Shown one piece after another: positions 1 to 8,125 of a stretch of 13,280 bases of DNA. Source of the stretch: Hondaea fermentalgiana (Eukaryota > Sar > Bigyra > Thraustochytrida > Thraustochytriidae); the NCBI GenBank assembly GCA_014084085.1, contig NPFB01000211.1, positions 15,399-28,678 on the forward strand. Direction: 5' to 3'. The stretch's first letter is position 1; each line of letters starts with the position of its first letter. Position numbers and translations under genes: made by a program. The notes beneath the pieces are model-generated. The model was not told where the DNA came from. It ran no database searches and saw nothing but the letters and a program-made list of their open reading frames with translations.

Positions 1-1130
1 GCTGTCAGTGTCCACCCTCATGTCGCCGTCGCCGTCGTCTTGGCGTAGTCCCGCCTTTCTGCCCTCTGCCACGAACGCCTATCTGCCTTCCTTCACGCAG
101 AAATTCACGCATGCCGCCTTCTTGCCTCCAATCCAAAGTCTTGCCTCCAGTCAAACGCAGGACAGCACAACCGAACCAACTTACTTCAAAGACGTAAGCG
201 AGCTGTTCTTGCCCAAGCCTTCTCCGATCCCAACGGCACCCGAGTCGCCGATGCGGTTGTATCGAAGACTGTGCATGATGATTGTGGTGTGGCATGGTGT
301 TCATTGCATTCATTGCATTGATTGCATTGATTGCATTCATTGATGAGCGCGAAATTGCTGTCAGTGTCCACCCTCATGTCGCCGTCGCAGTCGTCTTGGC
401 GTAGTCCCTCCTTTCTCCTCTCCGCCACGAACGCCCACCTGCCTTCCTTCACGTAGAAATTTACGCATATAACGTTCTTGCGTTGTCCAATCCAAAGTCT
501 TGCCTCAGGACAACACAACCGAATCAACTTACTTCAGTTGTGTAAGCGAGCTGTTCTTGCCCAAGCCTTCCCCGAGCCCAACGGCGCCATCGTCGCCGAT
601 GTAGTTCCGCTCAAGACTGTGCATGATGATTGTGGTGTGACATGGCATTCATTGCATTCATTGACGAGCACGAAATGGCTGTCAGTGTCTACCCTCACGT
701 CGCCGTCGCCGTCGTCTTGGCGCAGTCCCTCCTTTCTGCTCTCCGCCACGAACGCCCACCTGCCTTCCTGCACGCAAAAATCCACGCATTCCGCCTACTT
801 GCGATGTCCAATCCAGAGTCTTGCTTCCAATCAAACGCAGGACAATACAACCGAATTAACTTACTTCAGTTCTGTAAGCGAGCTGTTCTTGCCCAAGCCT
901 TCCCCAGGCCCAACGGCGCCCGAGTCGCCGATGCAGTTCCGCTCAAGACTGTGCATGATGATTGTGGTGTGACATGGCATCCATTGCATTCATTGATGAG
1001 CGCGAAATGGCTGTCAGTGCGCACCCTCACGTCGCCGTCGCTGTCGGCACAGCGCAGTCCCGCCTTTCTGCTCTCCGCCACGAACGCCCAACGGCCTTGC
1101 TTCACGCGGAGATACATGCATGTTGCCTTG
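1..1130 (-). repeat. Tandem exon-plus-intron duplications in the LRR gene
   Basis: Four copies of one unit are seen, each starting (plus strand) with GCTGTCAGTG: 1-356, 357-677, 678-1009, and a partial copy from 1010 to about 1130. The first three contain an 84-nt LRR exon (185-268, 533-616, 865-948). The flanking intron sequence is as similar as the exons, which points to recent unequal exchange or slippage. The fourth copy keeps only the intron part; its neighbouring exon (1163-1246) belongs to an older, diverged repeat. Confidence 0.85.
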
Positions 1131-2731
1131 TTGACCATTATCACGCTACAGTCAAAACTTACGTGAGAACTTGCAGCGACGTATTCGTGATAAGCAAGCC
1201 TGCAATTGCTTCGGCGCCAGCGTCGCTGATGCCGTTGAAGCTGAGACTGTGAGTTGGCAGTGAAGTAAAGAGAGATGTCAGCAATGTAGTTTTGTGATCT
1301 GGCGCAGGGAGTGTCATCACAAGTCCTCGGCACCTCTCTCGAGCTGCCATCTTACTCCAAGGATATGAGTACTGAATTCTTGCCCAGAGCATCGACGATC
1401 GCCAAGACCCCATCGTCTCCAATGTTATTGCGGTTCCCGTGCGCGTCGCTTCCGAGACTGTTGAAAGCGTGACATTGCGCGGGCCCTGTAAGTCTTCGAT
1501 GAAATCTTTTCCAAGAGTACGTCTCTTTGCTTGATGTTTCCTTGACATCAACAACACTACACCAGAGCTCAGTGCTTGACCAGGGGATCCTGACAATCAT
1601 CGCACGAGAACTTTCTTATATTAAAACGTCTGATCGAGGCTCAACTTTCTTCAGCGAGCAGAGTGTGATGTTCGCGCTCAATGCGTCAGCAAAAGCAACC
1701 GCGCCATCGACACCAATGCTGTTGCACTTAAGACTGCATTCATTCAAAATCAATGATCGTCAGTCTCATTATTTTTAGATTACGTCGTTGTTACGACGCT
1801 TATATCCAGCTGCCTTTACCAGAGTCTCTTTCCTTGGCACAGGTTGTCCGATCAATCCCGAGACAAGCTTTGACTTACGAAAGCGTGGTGAGCGAGGAGT
1901 TCTGGTGCAGAGCTTCGGCCAGAGCAACGCCACCCTCTCCATGAATCCCATTCATTTCGAGACTGGGTAGTGGCGACAAGCACATCAAGTCAGTATCCTC
2001 CTGGCATTGTGCAATAGTGCATTCAATTTCGAACCACTCCGGTTCTATCCTTGCGCATATATGCACGCGCTTCCATCAAACCAAATCCCGCTCAAACGCT
2101 AGCTTACTTCAACGAAACGAGCGAGGTGTTCGCACCAAGCTCTTCTCCCAGCGCCAAGGCCCCTTTGTCGCCGATACCACGTTTGGTGAGACTGTAGATT
2201 TTTTTGAAGAAATTTGTCAATAGGTCGGAACGCATGAAGGTCACACTCCCTCCCGAGAAGATTTTCAACGCACTCAATGTCTTTAATGCCGTTCCGCATC
2301 AGTTCAATCGCCTTATCGACCGCAGGTTGCCCACTGAGACCTTCCTCGAGGCCTTCGTCCTCAGGTGTCACATTCCATTTCCCGCCGGCGTTGCGATCTT
2401 CCTCGTCATTGTCATCTTCTTCGTGCCCGCCACTGACGCCATCGCCATCGCCTCTGCCTCCGCCGCTGTGATCATCGTGATGATTTCCGTCCTCATCGTC
2501 GTCTTCATCACGTTCTCCTTCGTGTTTCTCTCTGTACGCGTGATCGGCCATATCTCTGTGGTCATCGTTGTCCTCTTCTTCGTTCCCATGCTCGTCGACG
2601 ACCTCGTCACCACGGGAAAGATAACGGAGCGAAGCATCATCTTGATCGACCGCGTCTTGCTCGAAAGAAGGCACACGATCAGCGCGTTGGGGGCGAGTCA
2701 CCCGCTTCATGGGCGCAGTGAGCTTCTTCAT
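185..2731 (-). CDS. LRR protein (RNI/NLRC3-like repeats), multi-exon, 3' end beyond the window
   Basis: This is an intron-rich gene, partial at its 3' end. Exons in gene order are 2731-2247, 2191-2108, 1962-1879, 1733-1650, 1457-1356, 1246-1163, 948-865, 616-533 and 268-185. Every junction is phase 2: each LRR exon begins with one base that completes the previous codon, normally after CAG, and normally ends before GTAAGT, GTAAGC or GTAAGA. The proposed ATG at 2731 has A at -3 (GACCATGA). Residues 1-161 form a non-repetitive head with a very acidic Asp/Glu/His/Gly tract at about 42-112 and a short helical-looking segment at 137-160. Residues 162 onward are LRRs of consensus LxxNxIGDxGAxxLGEGL, then KNSSLTxLN. 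Such repeats form curved protein-binding scaffolds, and the partner is unknown. A start further upstream with another intron is possible. The exon model rests on splice signals, phase and repeat length; no transcript was seen. Confidence 0.8.
303..342. repeat. 9-bp intronic microsatellite
   Basis: About four and a half copies of ATTGCATTS (S = C or G) lie in the intron beside the 185-268 exon. The other copies of the duplicated unit carry only one to two units at the same place (about 650-665 and 981-996), so this one has expanded since the duplication. Confidence 0.8.
1356..1457 (-). other. Enlarged LRR exon (102 nt)
   Basis: This exon encodes a 34-residue repeat instead of 28. Six extra residues (around GSDAHG) lie between the first Leu and the conserved Asn, before NNIGDDGVLAIVDALGKN. 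Acceptor (CAACAG, then T) and donor (GA|GTAAGA) are both standard and phase 2 is kept. A shift to an 84-nt exon would need a CA acceptor, so the longer exon is preferred. Confidence 0.6.
1650..1733 (-). other. LRR exon with non-GT donor site
   Basis: This exon encodes one 28-residue LRR beginning LKCNSIGVDGAVAFADAL. Its acceptor is standard (TGCAG, then T). The exon length of 84 nt that every equal-length neighbour obeys places the donor at CTGAA|GAAAGT, so the intron would begin GA instead of GT. The nearest GT is four bases further on, and using it would shift the frame of the next repeat. This is either a rare GA-AG intron, a damaged site, or an exon that is skipped in-frame, since losing 84 nt keeps the phase. 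Confidence 0.55.
2247..2731 (-). other. Acidic N-terminal exon of the LRR gene
   Basis: This exon is 485 nt, giving 161 codons plus two bases. It begins basic (MKKLTAPMKRV), becomes a low-complexity acidic tract rich in Asp, Glu, His, Asn and Gly at residues 42-112, then ends in a more ordered stretch (AVDKAIELMRNGIKD). It joins the first LRR through a 55-nt intron (2192-2246, GTGTGA...CTACAG). The split codon then reads Asp, directly followed by LTKRGIGDKG. The same frame stays open upstream to about 3043, but without an ATG and with a very Arg-rich translation. For that reason I place the start at 2731. Confidence 0.6.
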
Positions 2732-3299
2732 GGTCGTCTCTACCTCCTTGTTTTGAGCACCAATGTGCACACGCTCTTCGCTTTCTTTCCTGCTCTCACA
2801 GTCAGAGCAGACGTTCGCCCCCTTCACACCGCGCTGGGACCGTTCGTGGCAATGCGTCGCTCCTGGCCCGCCTCTCGCTCTGTTACGCGCCCGCTTCGCT
2901 CGCTGCTGCCTTCGCCGTGTTCGAGCTCCTGGACGCTCGTGAACTTTCGGCCGCCTCTTCCTCGTTTGCGTAATGCTGCTGCTGCTTCGTCCTCGTTTTC
3001 CTGCATCTCTTGCTTTGCTGGCGCCTGCCCTCGCGCGGCGCACCCGCGCAGCACGCGGCCGGTTGCTGCGACGCGCGGGACGTCGTCCCTCCCGTCTCGT
3101 CCTCCCGCACGCGCCGCGGCGTGTCGTGCGCGCACCTCCGCCCCGCGTCTCTTCACGTGCGCGTCCGTCGCGCGTCTCTTCGGTGCACGCGCTGCGAGCA
3201 GTACGAAGAGCGTGTTATACACTGCCATCGCAGAGTCAGGAGTGGGGAGTGGATCAAGGAGCGCGAGCGCGGCAGGGCAGCGGCAGGTTTAAGAGCGGA
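2732..3299. other. GC-rich 5' flank of the LRR gene, no firm gene
   Basis: Several frames are open on both strands because stop codons are scarce here. One minus-strand frame starts at a real ATG at 3228 with a good context (GCGATGG) and runs 134 codons to 2824, with a slightly hydrophobic start (MAVYNTLFVLLAARAPKR) followed by Arg/Ala-rich sequence. It is out of frame with the acidic exon, so it would need an extra intron to be the LRR gene's N-terminus. Alternatively this stretch is promoter and 5' UTR. Confidence 0.3.
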
Positions 3300-3486
3300 G
3301 AAGAAGATTCAGTGGGCGGCGGAGCAAAGAGTCATGCCGTGGCCGACTGTCCCGGGCTTGTCTGACGAGGAGCTCGCGATTCTGTAATTCTTTCTAGACC
3401 TGCGCAAAGAGACCCGCGACATCAAGGCACTATACTTTGATGCCAATGACGATGTGGACGGGAAAGTCCCACGTACGTGCGGCTGC
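3289..3486 (+). pseudogene. Short coding-like relic with in-frame stop
   Basis: One plus-strand frame reads GLRAEKKIQWAAEQRVMPWP, then PTVPGLSDEELAIL, a TAA at 3385-3387, and in the same frame FFLDLRKETRDIKALYFD followed by ANDDVDGKVP. The amino-acid mix on both sides of the stop looks protein-like, unlike the shadow frames nearby. It ends at a poly-T run after 3490. I do not recognise the family. It could be a broken gene, a transposon remnant, or exons separated by an unrecognised intron. Confidence 0.3.
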
Positions 3487-3634
3487 AGTCTTTTTTTTTT
3501 TTTTGCTTGAAGCAGCCATTGCCAAGACAGGAAAACCTTTCTAAGGTCCAGAAGAAGGCAAACTCGCTCTTGTGCAATTTCTATGGTAAAGCTTCTTTCC
3601 AGCAACGTCGAAAGGCAATCCCGTTACAAGCATA

Positions 3635-4096
3635 TCAGGCCACCACTATGAAAGGGGAAGTGCTTTCGCCTCGGCATTTCAAAAACCGCGCTTCTACTAC
3701 AAAGCCGCATTCCGTAAGACCGGCTTCAACGCGGACAAAAAGACGCACATCTGATAGTTCTCGTACTTGAAATGCACTTCGACTCGCGGGGTCTTTAACT
3801 CCGCAGAGTTGAGATAGAAGCAGAAGTTCTTTCAACTCGTGCTTTGCGTGCTCTCCCTGCGCCGATACGGCTTCCGCGGGCCTCTTGTACATCTCAACCT
3901 CGGCCTCAAAGAACTGGAGGTCCTTTCCAGCAAGCGCAGGCGCAGACGCGCTTTCGACGCTCAGGCTAGGCTGTAGGCGGTTGCACGGATCAGTTAGGCA
4001 CTCTTCAAGCTCATATTTCAGCGTACGGGGATCTTGTTGAGAGTTTCGATCTTCTTGATGCACCAAATCAATTCCATTATCAACGGACCGAAAGGT
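3635..4096 (-). other. Unrecognised open reading frame, possible exon or relic
   Basis: A minus-strand frame stays open for about 150 codons, to a stop at 3635-3637. It has no ATG near its start; the first internal Met is in EVEMYKRPAEAV. The translation is rich in Glu, Leu and Ala, with stretches such as KHELKELLLLSQLCGVKDP that could form a helix. GC content here is moderate, so an open frame this long is somewhat unexpected. It could be an internal exon, but no family is recognised and no clear splice partner was found. The opposite strand also has protein-like pieces broken by stops, such as FYYKAAFRKTGFNADKKT. Confidence 0.2.
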
Positions 4097-4717
4097 CGTG
4101 CTACGCGACTACTGCAACATCGTGTCCATCGTTGCTCCGCTCCACTTTCGTGAGCGAGAAGACCCGCGCCGTCTTATGCGCTACCTTCGGTAGCTGCATC
4201 ATCGTGAACCCCGGCGACGCAGATCGCGCCGGCCAGAACGACAAAGCTCACACTGGTCAAATGCACATAGGCAAAGCGCAATTGAACGCGGACCGAGGCA
4301 ATAAGCCATTCTCTGTAGGATTTCTGTCCTCTCCCTGCAGGAAGGGCATAATCTGTCTTTATTGTAAGGAATTCTCGTAATTCATGCCAGTCCTGTGCGT
4401 GCGTCTCTTACCCTTTAAGTAGCAGACGTGAGTTTCTTGCGTTGGGCTCGGCAATATTTGCGGTAGAGGTTCTTTTCAGTGCAGCGGCTGCCGTGCTGAT
4501 CTCGTCCGCATCGCCTGCAGCATGGTGTCGGCTTCAATCGACGCTTGCGGCCACATTTCATGCCATTATTGAAGGCAACGTTCGAACTTTGATCGTTGGC
4601 ACCTACGTGCCGTTCTTGGCCGGGATGGAAATGGCTTGCGTGATGATGAAAATATGAAGAATCGACATTTTGCATCGTCATCCTTGTAATAAGGCGTTCA
4701 ACATGCTTTAGGGGCGA
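4097..4717. other. Intergenic stretch with fragmentary frames
   Basis: Only short frames are seen, none with a recognisable domain. The plus-strand frame at 4132-4380 (82 codons, no ATG start) and the one ending near 4657 (IIEGNVRTLIVGTYVPFLAG) look faintly protein-like. The base composition is less GC-rich than around the transporters. No RNA gene was recognised. Confidence 0.3.
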
Positions 4718-4957
4718 ATCGAGTCTCAAAGCGTAGCCCTCAAGCAAACGGTGGAGGCAAAGTCTTTTGTTTGCAAGAGCTCAAGGCGGAGTCTGGACAA
4801 AGTCTTTTGCTTGCAAAAAGTCAAGGCGGCGTCTGGACAAAGTCTTGAGCTTGCAAAAGCTCGAGGTGAAGTCTGGACGGAGTCTCGTGCTTGCGAAAGC
4901 TCAAAGCAGAGACTGCACATCGTCAGGTGCATGCAAAAGCTTGGCGCGTACTTTGAG
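4718..4957. repeat. 40-bp tandem repeat (minisatellite), about 5-6 copies
   Basis: A 40-bp unit containing AAAGTCTTTTGCTTGCAAAA and then a TCAAGGCGGCGTCTGGAC-like part repeats with starts at 4758, 4798, 4838, 4878 and 4918. A weak earlier copy starts at 4718. The two central copies are nearly identical; the outer ones are diverged. The period is not a multiple of three, so the open frames across it cycle through all three readings and need not be coding. Confidence 0.85.
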
Positions 4958-5147
4958 CCCTCAGTTCATTCCCACAGTGACCATCTGAAATGATACCAAC
5001 TGTCTAGTGGACAGGACAAGAACAAGAGGCAAGAGAAAGAGTCAAAGGTAGGTGGAAACAATTGGACACAGAGTTGATGATTTACGAAGATCTCAACGCT
5101 TTTAGGGTGAGAGCCCAGCGCGGGAACACGATTTGAGTGACCGCTGT

Positions 5148-6515
5148 TTAGGCGGGGGACAGCTTGGCAGACTTGCCCGAGACGTAGGCCTGAGCGCCGT
5201 GCTCGGAGGCATCGAGACCCATCTCCTCGTCGGACTCGGACACGCGGAGGAGGCCGGTGACCTTGAGGAGGAGAGCGAGGGGAAGGCAGGTGAGGGTGCA
5301 CCAGGCGACGATCGTGAAGATGCCAACGAGCTGCACGCCGAGCTGCATGCCGCGGTCGAAGTCGGGGCACGAGTACGAGGACTCGATGGAGGCCTCAGCG
5401 CCGAAGAGAGCGGCGGCGACAACACCCCAGGCACCGCAGATACCGTGGACGGCGATGGCGTCGACGGGGTCATCGACCTTGAAGATCTTCACGACGAGCT
5501 TGGAGGCGCCAATGTAGATGAGGCCACCGAGGATGCCGATGATGATGGCGCCCCAGACGGGGGCGACGGCGCAGGGGGCGGTGATGGAGACGAGGCCAGC
5601 GAGGGCGCCGTTAAGGGCCGAGCCGATGTCGAAGGTGCCGGTGAGGAAGCGCTGGACGATCATGCAGGTGATGACGGCAGCCGAGGGGGCGAGGGTGGTG
5701 GTGACGGCGACGTGGCCGGCAAGGTCGCCGCTCCAGGCGAGGGTGGAGCCGCAGTTGAATCCGTACCATCCGAACCAGAGGATGAACACACCGAGGGTCT
5801 GGAGGGCAATGTTGTGGGGGGGGATCTCGAGCGGGCTGCCGTCGGCGTCAAAGCGGCCCTTGCGGGGGCCGAGGACCTTGGCGAAGATGAGGGCAGAGAC
5901 ACCGCCGGTCATGTGGACGACACCGGAGCCAGCGAAGTCAACCATGCCGCAGCTGCCGAAGAGCTTGTGGGCGGGGTCGGTGAAGCCGGAGATGAAGCCG
6001 CCGGTGGCCCAGATCCAGTGGGAGACGACGGGGTAGACAAAGCCGGTCAGGTAGACGGCGATGATGAAGTAGGCAATGAGGTTGATGCGGCCGGCGACGG
6101 CACCAGAGACGATGGTGGCGGCGGTGGCGCAGAAGGCGAACTGGAAGAAGAAGAGGGCCATGTCGGACGCGCCAAGACCCTCGAGGGTGAAGGCGCCGGT
6201 GCCGATGAAGCCGTACGAAGCGGAGGTGTTGGCGCCGTCATCGCCGGGGCCACCAGTGGGGCCGTAGGCGAAGCCCCAGCCGATAAGGTAGTACATGATG
6301 GCGGAGATGGTGACGGTACCAAGGTTCTTGAAGCAGATGTTCACGGAGTTCTTGTGCTGGACGGAGCCGGCCTCGAGCATGCAGAAGCCAGCATGCATCC
6401 AGAAGACGAGGAAGCCCGCGATGAGCATCCAGATGTTGTCGGCGGAAGCGCCAACGTACTCGACGGCCGCGGCGGCATCGCCGAGGCCCTCAATGGCCGA
6501 GACGTTGAGGGACAT
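5148..6515 (-). CDS. Ammonium transporter (AMT/Mep/Rh family), first paralogue
   Basis: This is a complete single-exon gene of 455 aa, a normal length for the family. AMT proteins are trimeric channels or transporters with 11 membrane helices that move ammonium across a membrane. Visible features: TM1 at about 27-48 (NIWMLIAGFLVFWMHAGF), KNLGTVT at 63-69, Phe128 where the outer phenylalanine gate lies, ATAATIVSGAVAGR at 130-143, Asp193 in VDFAGSGVV, and the twin pore histidines His201 (GVVHMTGG) and His357 (AIAVHGICGAWG). The signature WFGWYGFNCGST is at 247-258. The cytosolic tail carries EEMGLDASEHG; Ser437 lies where Thr460 of Arabidopsis AMT1;1 is phosphorylated to close the trimer. The ATG at 6515 has A at -3 (CACAATGT), and the protein aligns with its paralogue from residue 27 (paralogue 20). 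The stop is TAA. Its partner is the divergent paralogue 5 kb away. Confidence 0.95.
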   Translation of the reverse strand: MSLNVSAIEGLGDAAAAVEYVGASADNIWMLIAGFLVFWMHAGFCMLEAGSVQHKNSVNICFKNLGTVTISAIMYYLIGWGFAYGPTGGPGDDGANTSASYGFIGTGAFTLEGLGASDMALFFFQFAFCATAATIVSGAVAGRINLIAYFIIAVYLTGFVYPVVSHWIWATGGFISGFTDPAHKLFGSCGMVDFAGSGVVHMTGGVSALIFAKVLGPRKGRFDADGSPLEIPPHNIALQTLGVFILWFGWYGFNCGSTLAWSGDLAGHVAVTTTLAPSAAVITCMIVQRFLTGTFDIGSALNGALAGLVSITAPCAVAPVWGAIIIGILGGLIYIGASKLVVKIFKVDDPVDAIAVHGICGAWGVVAAALFGAEASIESSYSCPDFDRGMQLGVQLVGIFTIVAWCTLTCLPLALLLKVTGLLRVSESDEEMGLDASEHGAQAYVSGKSAKLSPA

Positions 6516-6545
6516 TGTGCCTTGCTTGTTCCTTGCGGGAGTGTT
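6516..6545 (-). promoter_or_regulatory. Leader of first AMT gene with GAACAAGCAA
   Basis: Reading toward the gene, the 30 bases before the ATG contain GGAACAAGCAAGGCACA. The ten-base GAACAAGCAA also occurs in the leader of the other transporter. It lies close to the start codon and probably in the 5' UTR. Confidence 0.4.
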
Positions 6546-8085
6546 GGTGACTTGGCTTGTCGGGTTGGGTTGTTTTGGTTTTGCTTTGGGTCAAGCCAAG
6601 TTGCTGGTTTGCTGATGCCGGGCCGCCGCCGCGCGAGCCCGCACAAGCAGGCCGGCCCTGCTTCCACCCCTTGCGCCGCGTGCTTCCACCATAGTTTTTC
6701 CTTTTTCTCGCCGCATGCCCTCCCTTCTGCGCGCCCCCCAGTGGGCGCTGGGGGGGGGGGCGTCGCACGAGTCGCGCCGCGTCGAGGCGAGGAGTGGATT
6801 TTTTGGAAGCAGCGATGGGCTAGGAAAGAAGGAAAACCTGCCCGGAGCGCCTAAAAACAAAGTGCCCGCCGACGCCGCGCGTGCACACGCCGCCGCGTTT
6901 TGATTGTTTTCCCTTCCTTTCTTCTCTCCTTCCTCTATGTCGCAGTCGCAGCGGAGCCGTCGCGTGCCTGCGTGCTTGCGTGAGTGCAAAGCGATGTCGA
7001 GCAGTGTGAGCGGGAGAGAGGGTGGGCCGCCGCCAGGGCGGGCGTGCACACGGCGCCGCCCGGACGGCCGGAGCCGACGCGCTGGAAGAGGCGAGGCGGA
7101 GGAAGAGCTTGCTTGCCAAGCAAGGCCCGAGGCGTGGGCAGGGCGTCGCCCGGGTGCACGATCGACGAGCCCTTTTCATCGGCGCGGGCTGCGCAGGCCA
7201 GCCAGCCAGCCAGTTAGCTGTGCAGGCAGCCAGCTGTGCAGGCGAGGCAGGCGAGGCAGGCCAACCAGGCCTACCCAGGGTGGATGAATCGAGCGACTGC
7301 GAACGACCGAGCAGGGTCGAGCGCGGGAGCGAGCGGTCAAGCACAAGGAATAAAGGGTGCACGACGGCCAAGATAGATGAGCGCGTACCCGCGAGCCAGC
7401 CTGCCTGGACGCACGCCAGCCCCGCCCACGGGGCTACTCGCTCGTGTCCTGTCTCTTGCGCGCGGCGCCCACTATTCGACAGCCTTGCCTTGAGCTTTCT
7501 TGCTCTTTCTCTCCCTCGTTTCTATCTTTCTTCCTTTCTTTCTTCGCGATAGGCGCTTATGGCGCGGCTCGCGCACTGTGGGTGACTGCTCGGACCGCGC
7601 GGCGCGCGCAGCGCGTGCAGCACGGGAGCCTCCCGCGCGACCCTCGAACTATCCGCAGTCTAACTGCCCGACTGACCGGTAGCCGCCTAACCACCACCCT
7701 TTCTCCCCTCAGCCTCCTCTGCGCGCGTGCACACCCCGTCGTCGATGATTGCGATGGAATTCATGGATTATGTGGAATAGTGCGTCGCTCAAGAGCTCCC
7801 GTAAAAGTAGCTATAGCTAGCCAGGCGAGGGGAGGCGAATGCGCGCGGCATCGGCAGCGGCAGCCGGCTGCAGCGCCGTGCGCGGTGCAGTCCGGTCGGA
7901 GCCTCGCGGATCGAGACCTGGCGCATGATTCGCTGGAGCAACGGCGCGGAGGCCCGGCCTCCGCCTCTCTCGAAGCCCTGCCGGCTGGCCGGCCGGCCTA
8001 CCGTTTGATTGTTCCTTCATTCGTTCGTCGGCCAAGACGATCGCGTTCGTTGGATTAAGATCCGCGATCTTCGGTCCATGTGCAC
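6546..8085. other. GC-rich spacer, AMT1-proximal half
   Basis: No supported gene is seen. The stretch holds a G run near 6750-6760, a pyrimidine tract at about 6908-6936, GCCA/CCAG repeats at about 7195-7215, GGCGAGGCA-type repeats at about 7241-7262 and a long CTTT-rich tract at about 7490-7548. Open frames cross it on both strands simply because stops are rare in this composition, and none shows a domain. Confidence 0.5.
6879..6890. promoter_or_regulatory. GCGTGCACACGC motif upstream of first AMT gene
   Basis: This 12-base motif around a GTGCAC core lies about 365 bases upstream of the first AMT start and recurs identically at 10905-10916 upstream of the second. Related sites sit at 7042-7051, 7725-7734, 10542-10551 and 10631-10640. 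It is a candidate protein-binding site only, because GC-rich composition alone favours such words. Confidence 0.25.
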
Positions 8086-8125
8086 GCGATGCGATGCGAT
8101 GCGATGCGATGCGATGCGATGCGAT
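8086..8125. repeat. (GCGAT)8 pentanucleotide repeat
   Basis: Eight uninterrupted GCGAT units are present. In coding-like frames they give repeats such as MRCDA (plus) or HRIAS (minus), which are artefacts of the microsatellite. Confidence 0.95.

Noticed and set aside
5..972. Open frames of 110-164 codons within the duplicated units
   Set aside because: They run through introns and the 9-bp repeat (NAINAINAMNAMN) and read the LRR exons in the wrong frame.
1..1130. Regular repeats resembling a CRISPR array
   Set aside because: Units are 320-356 bp, contain an LRR exon and spliceosomal junctions, and lack short unique spacers.
2204..3292. 362-codon plus-strand frame with hydrophobic stretches
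   Set aside because: It lies opposite the acidic exon. Asp/Glu codons read backwards give Val/Ile/Phe/Ser, which explains the apparent membrane segments.
4570..4600. GTTCGAAC resembling a tRNA B box
   Set aside because: The flanks do not form a T-stem, and no A box or acceptor stem is found at the right distance.
5133..6854. 573-codon plus-strand frame opposite the first transporter
   Set aside because: It is the antisense shadow of a GC-biased AMT gene. Its translation is Gly/Asp/Glu/Ala low complexity with no domain, while the minus strand has every AMT motif.
6820..7371. 183-codon minus frame and other Ala/Arg/Pro-rich frames in the spacer
   Set aside because: Expected in very GC-rich DNA on all frames; no domain and no consistent start context.
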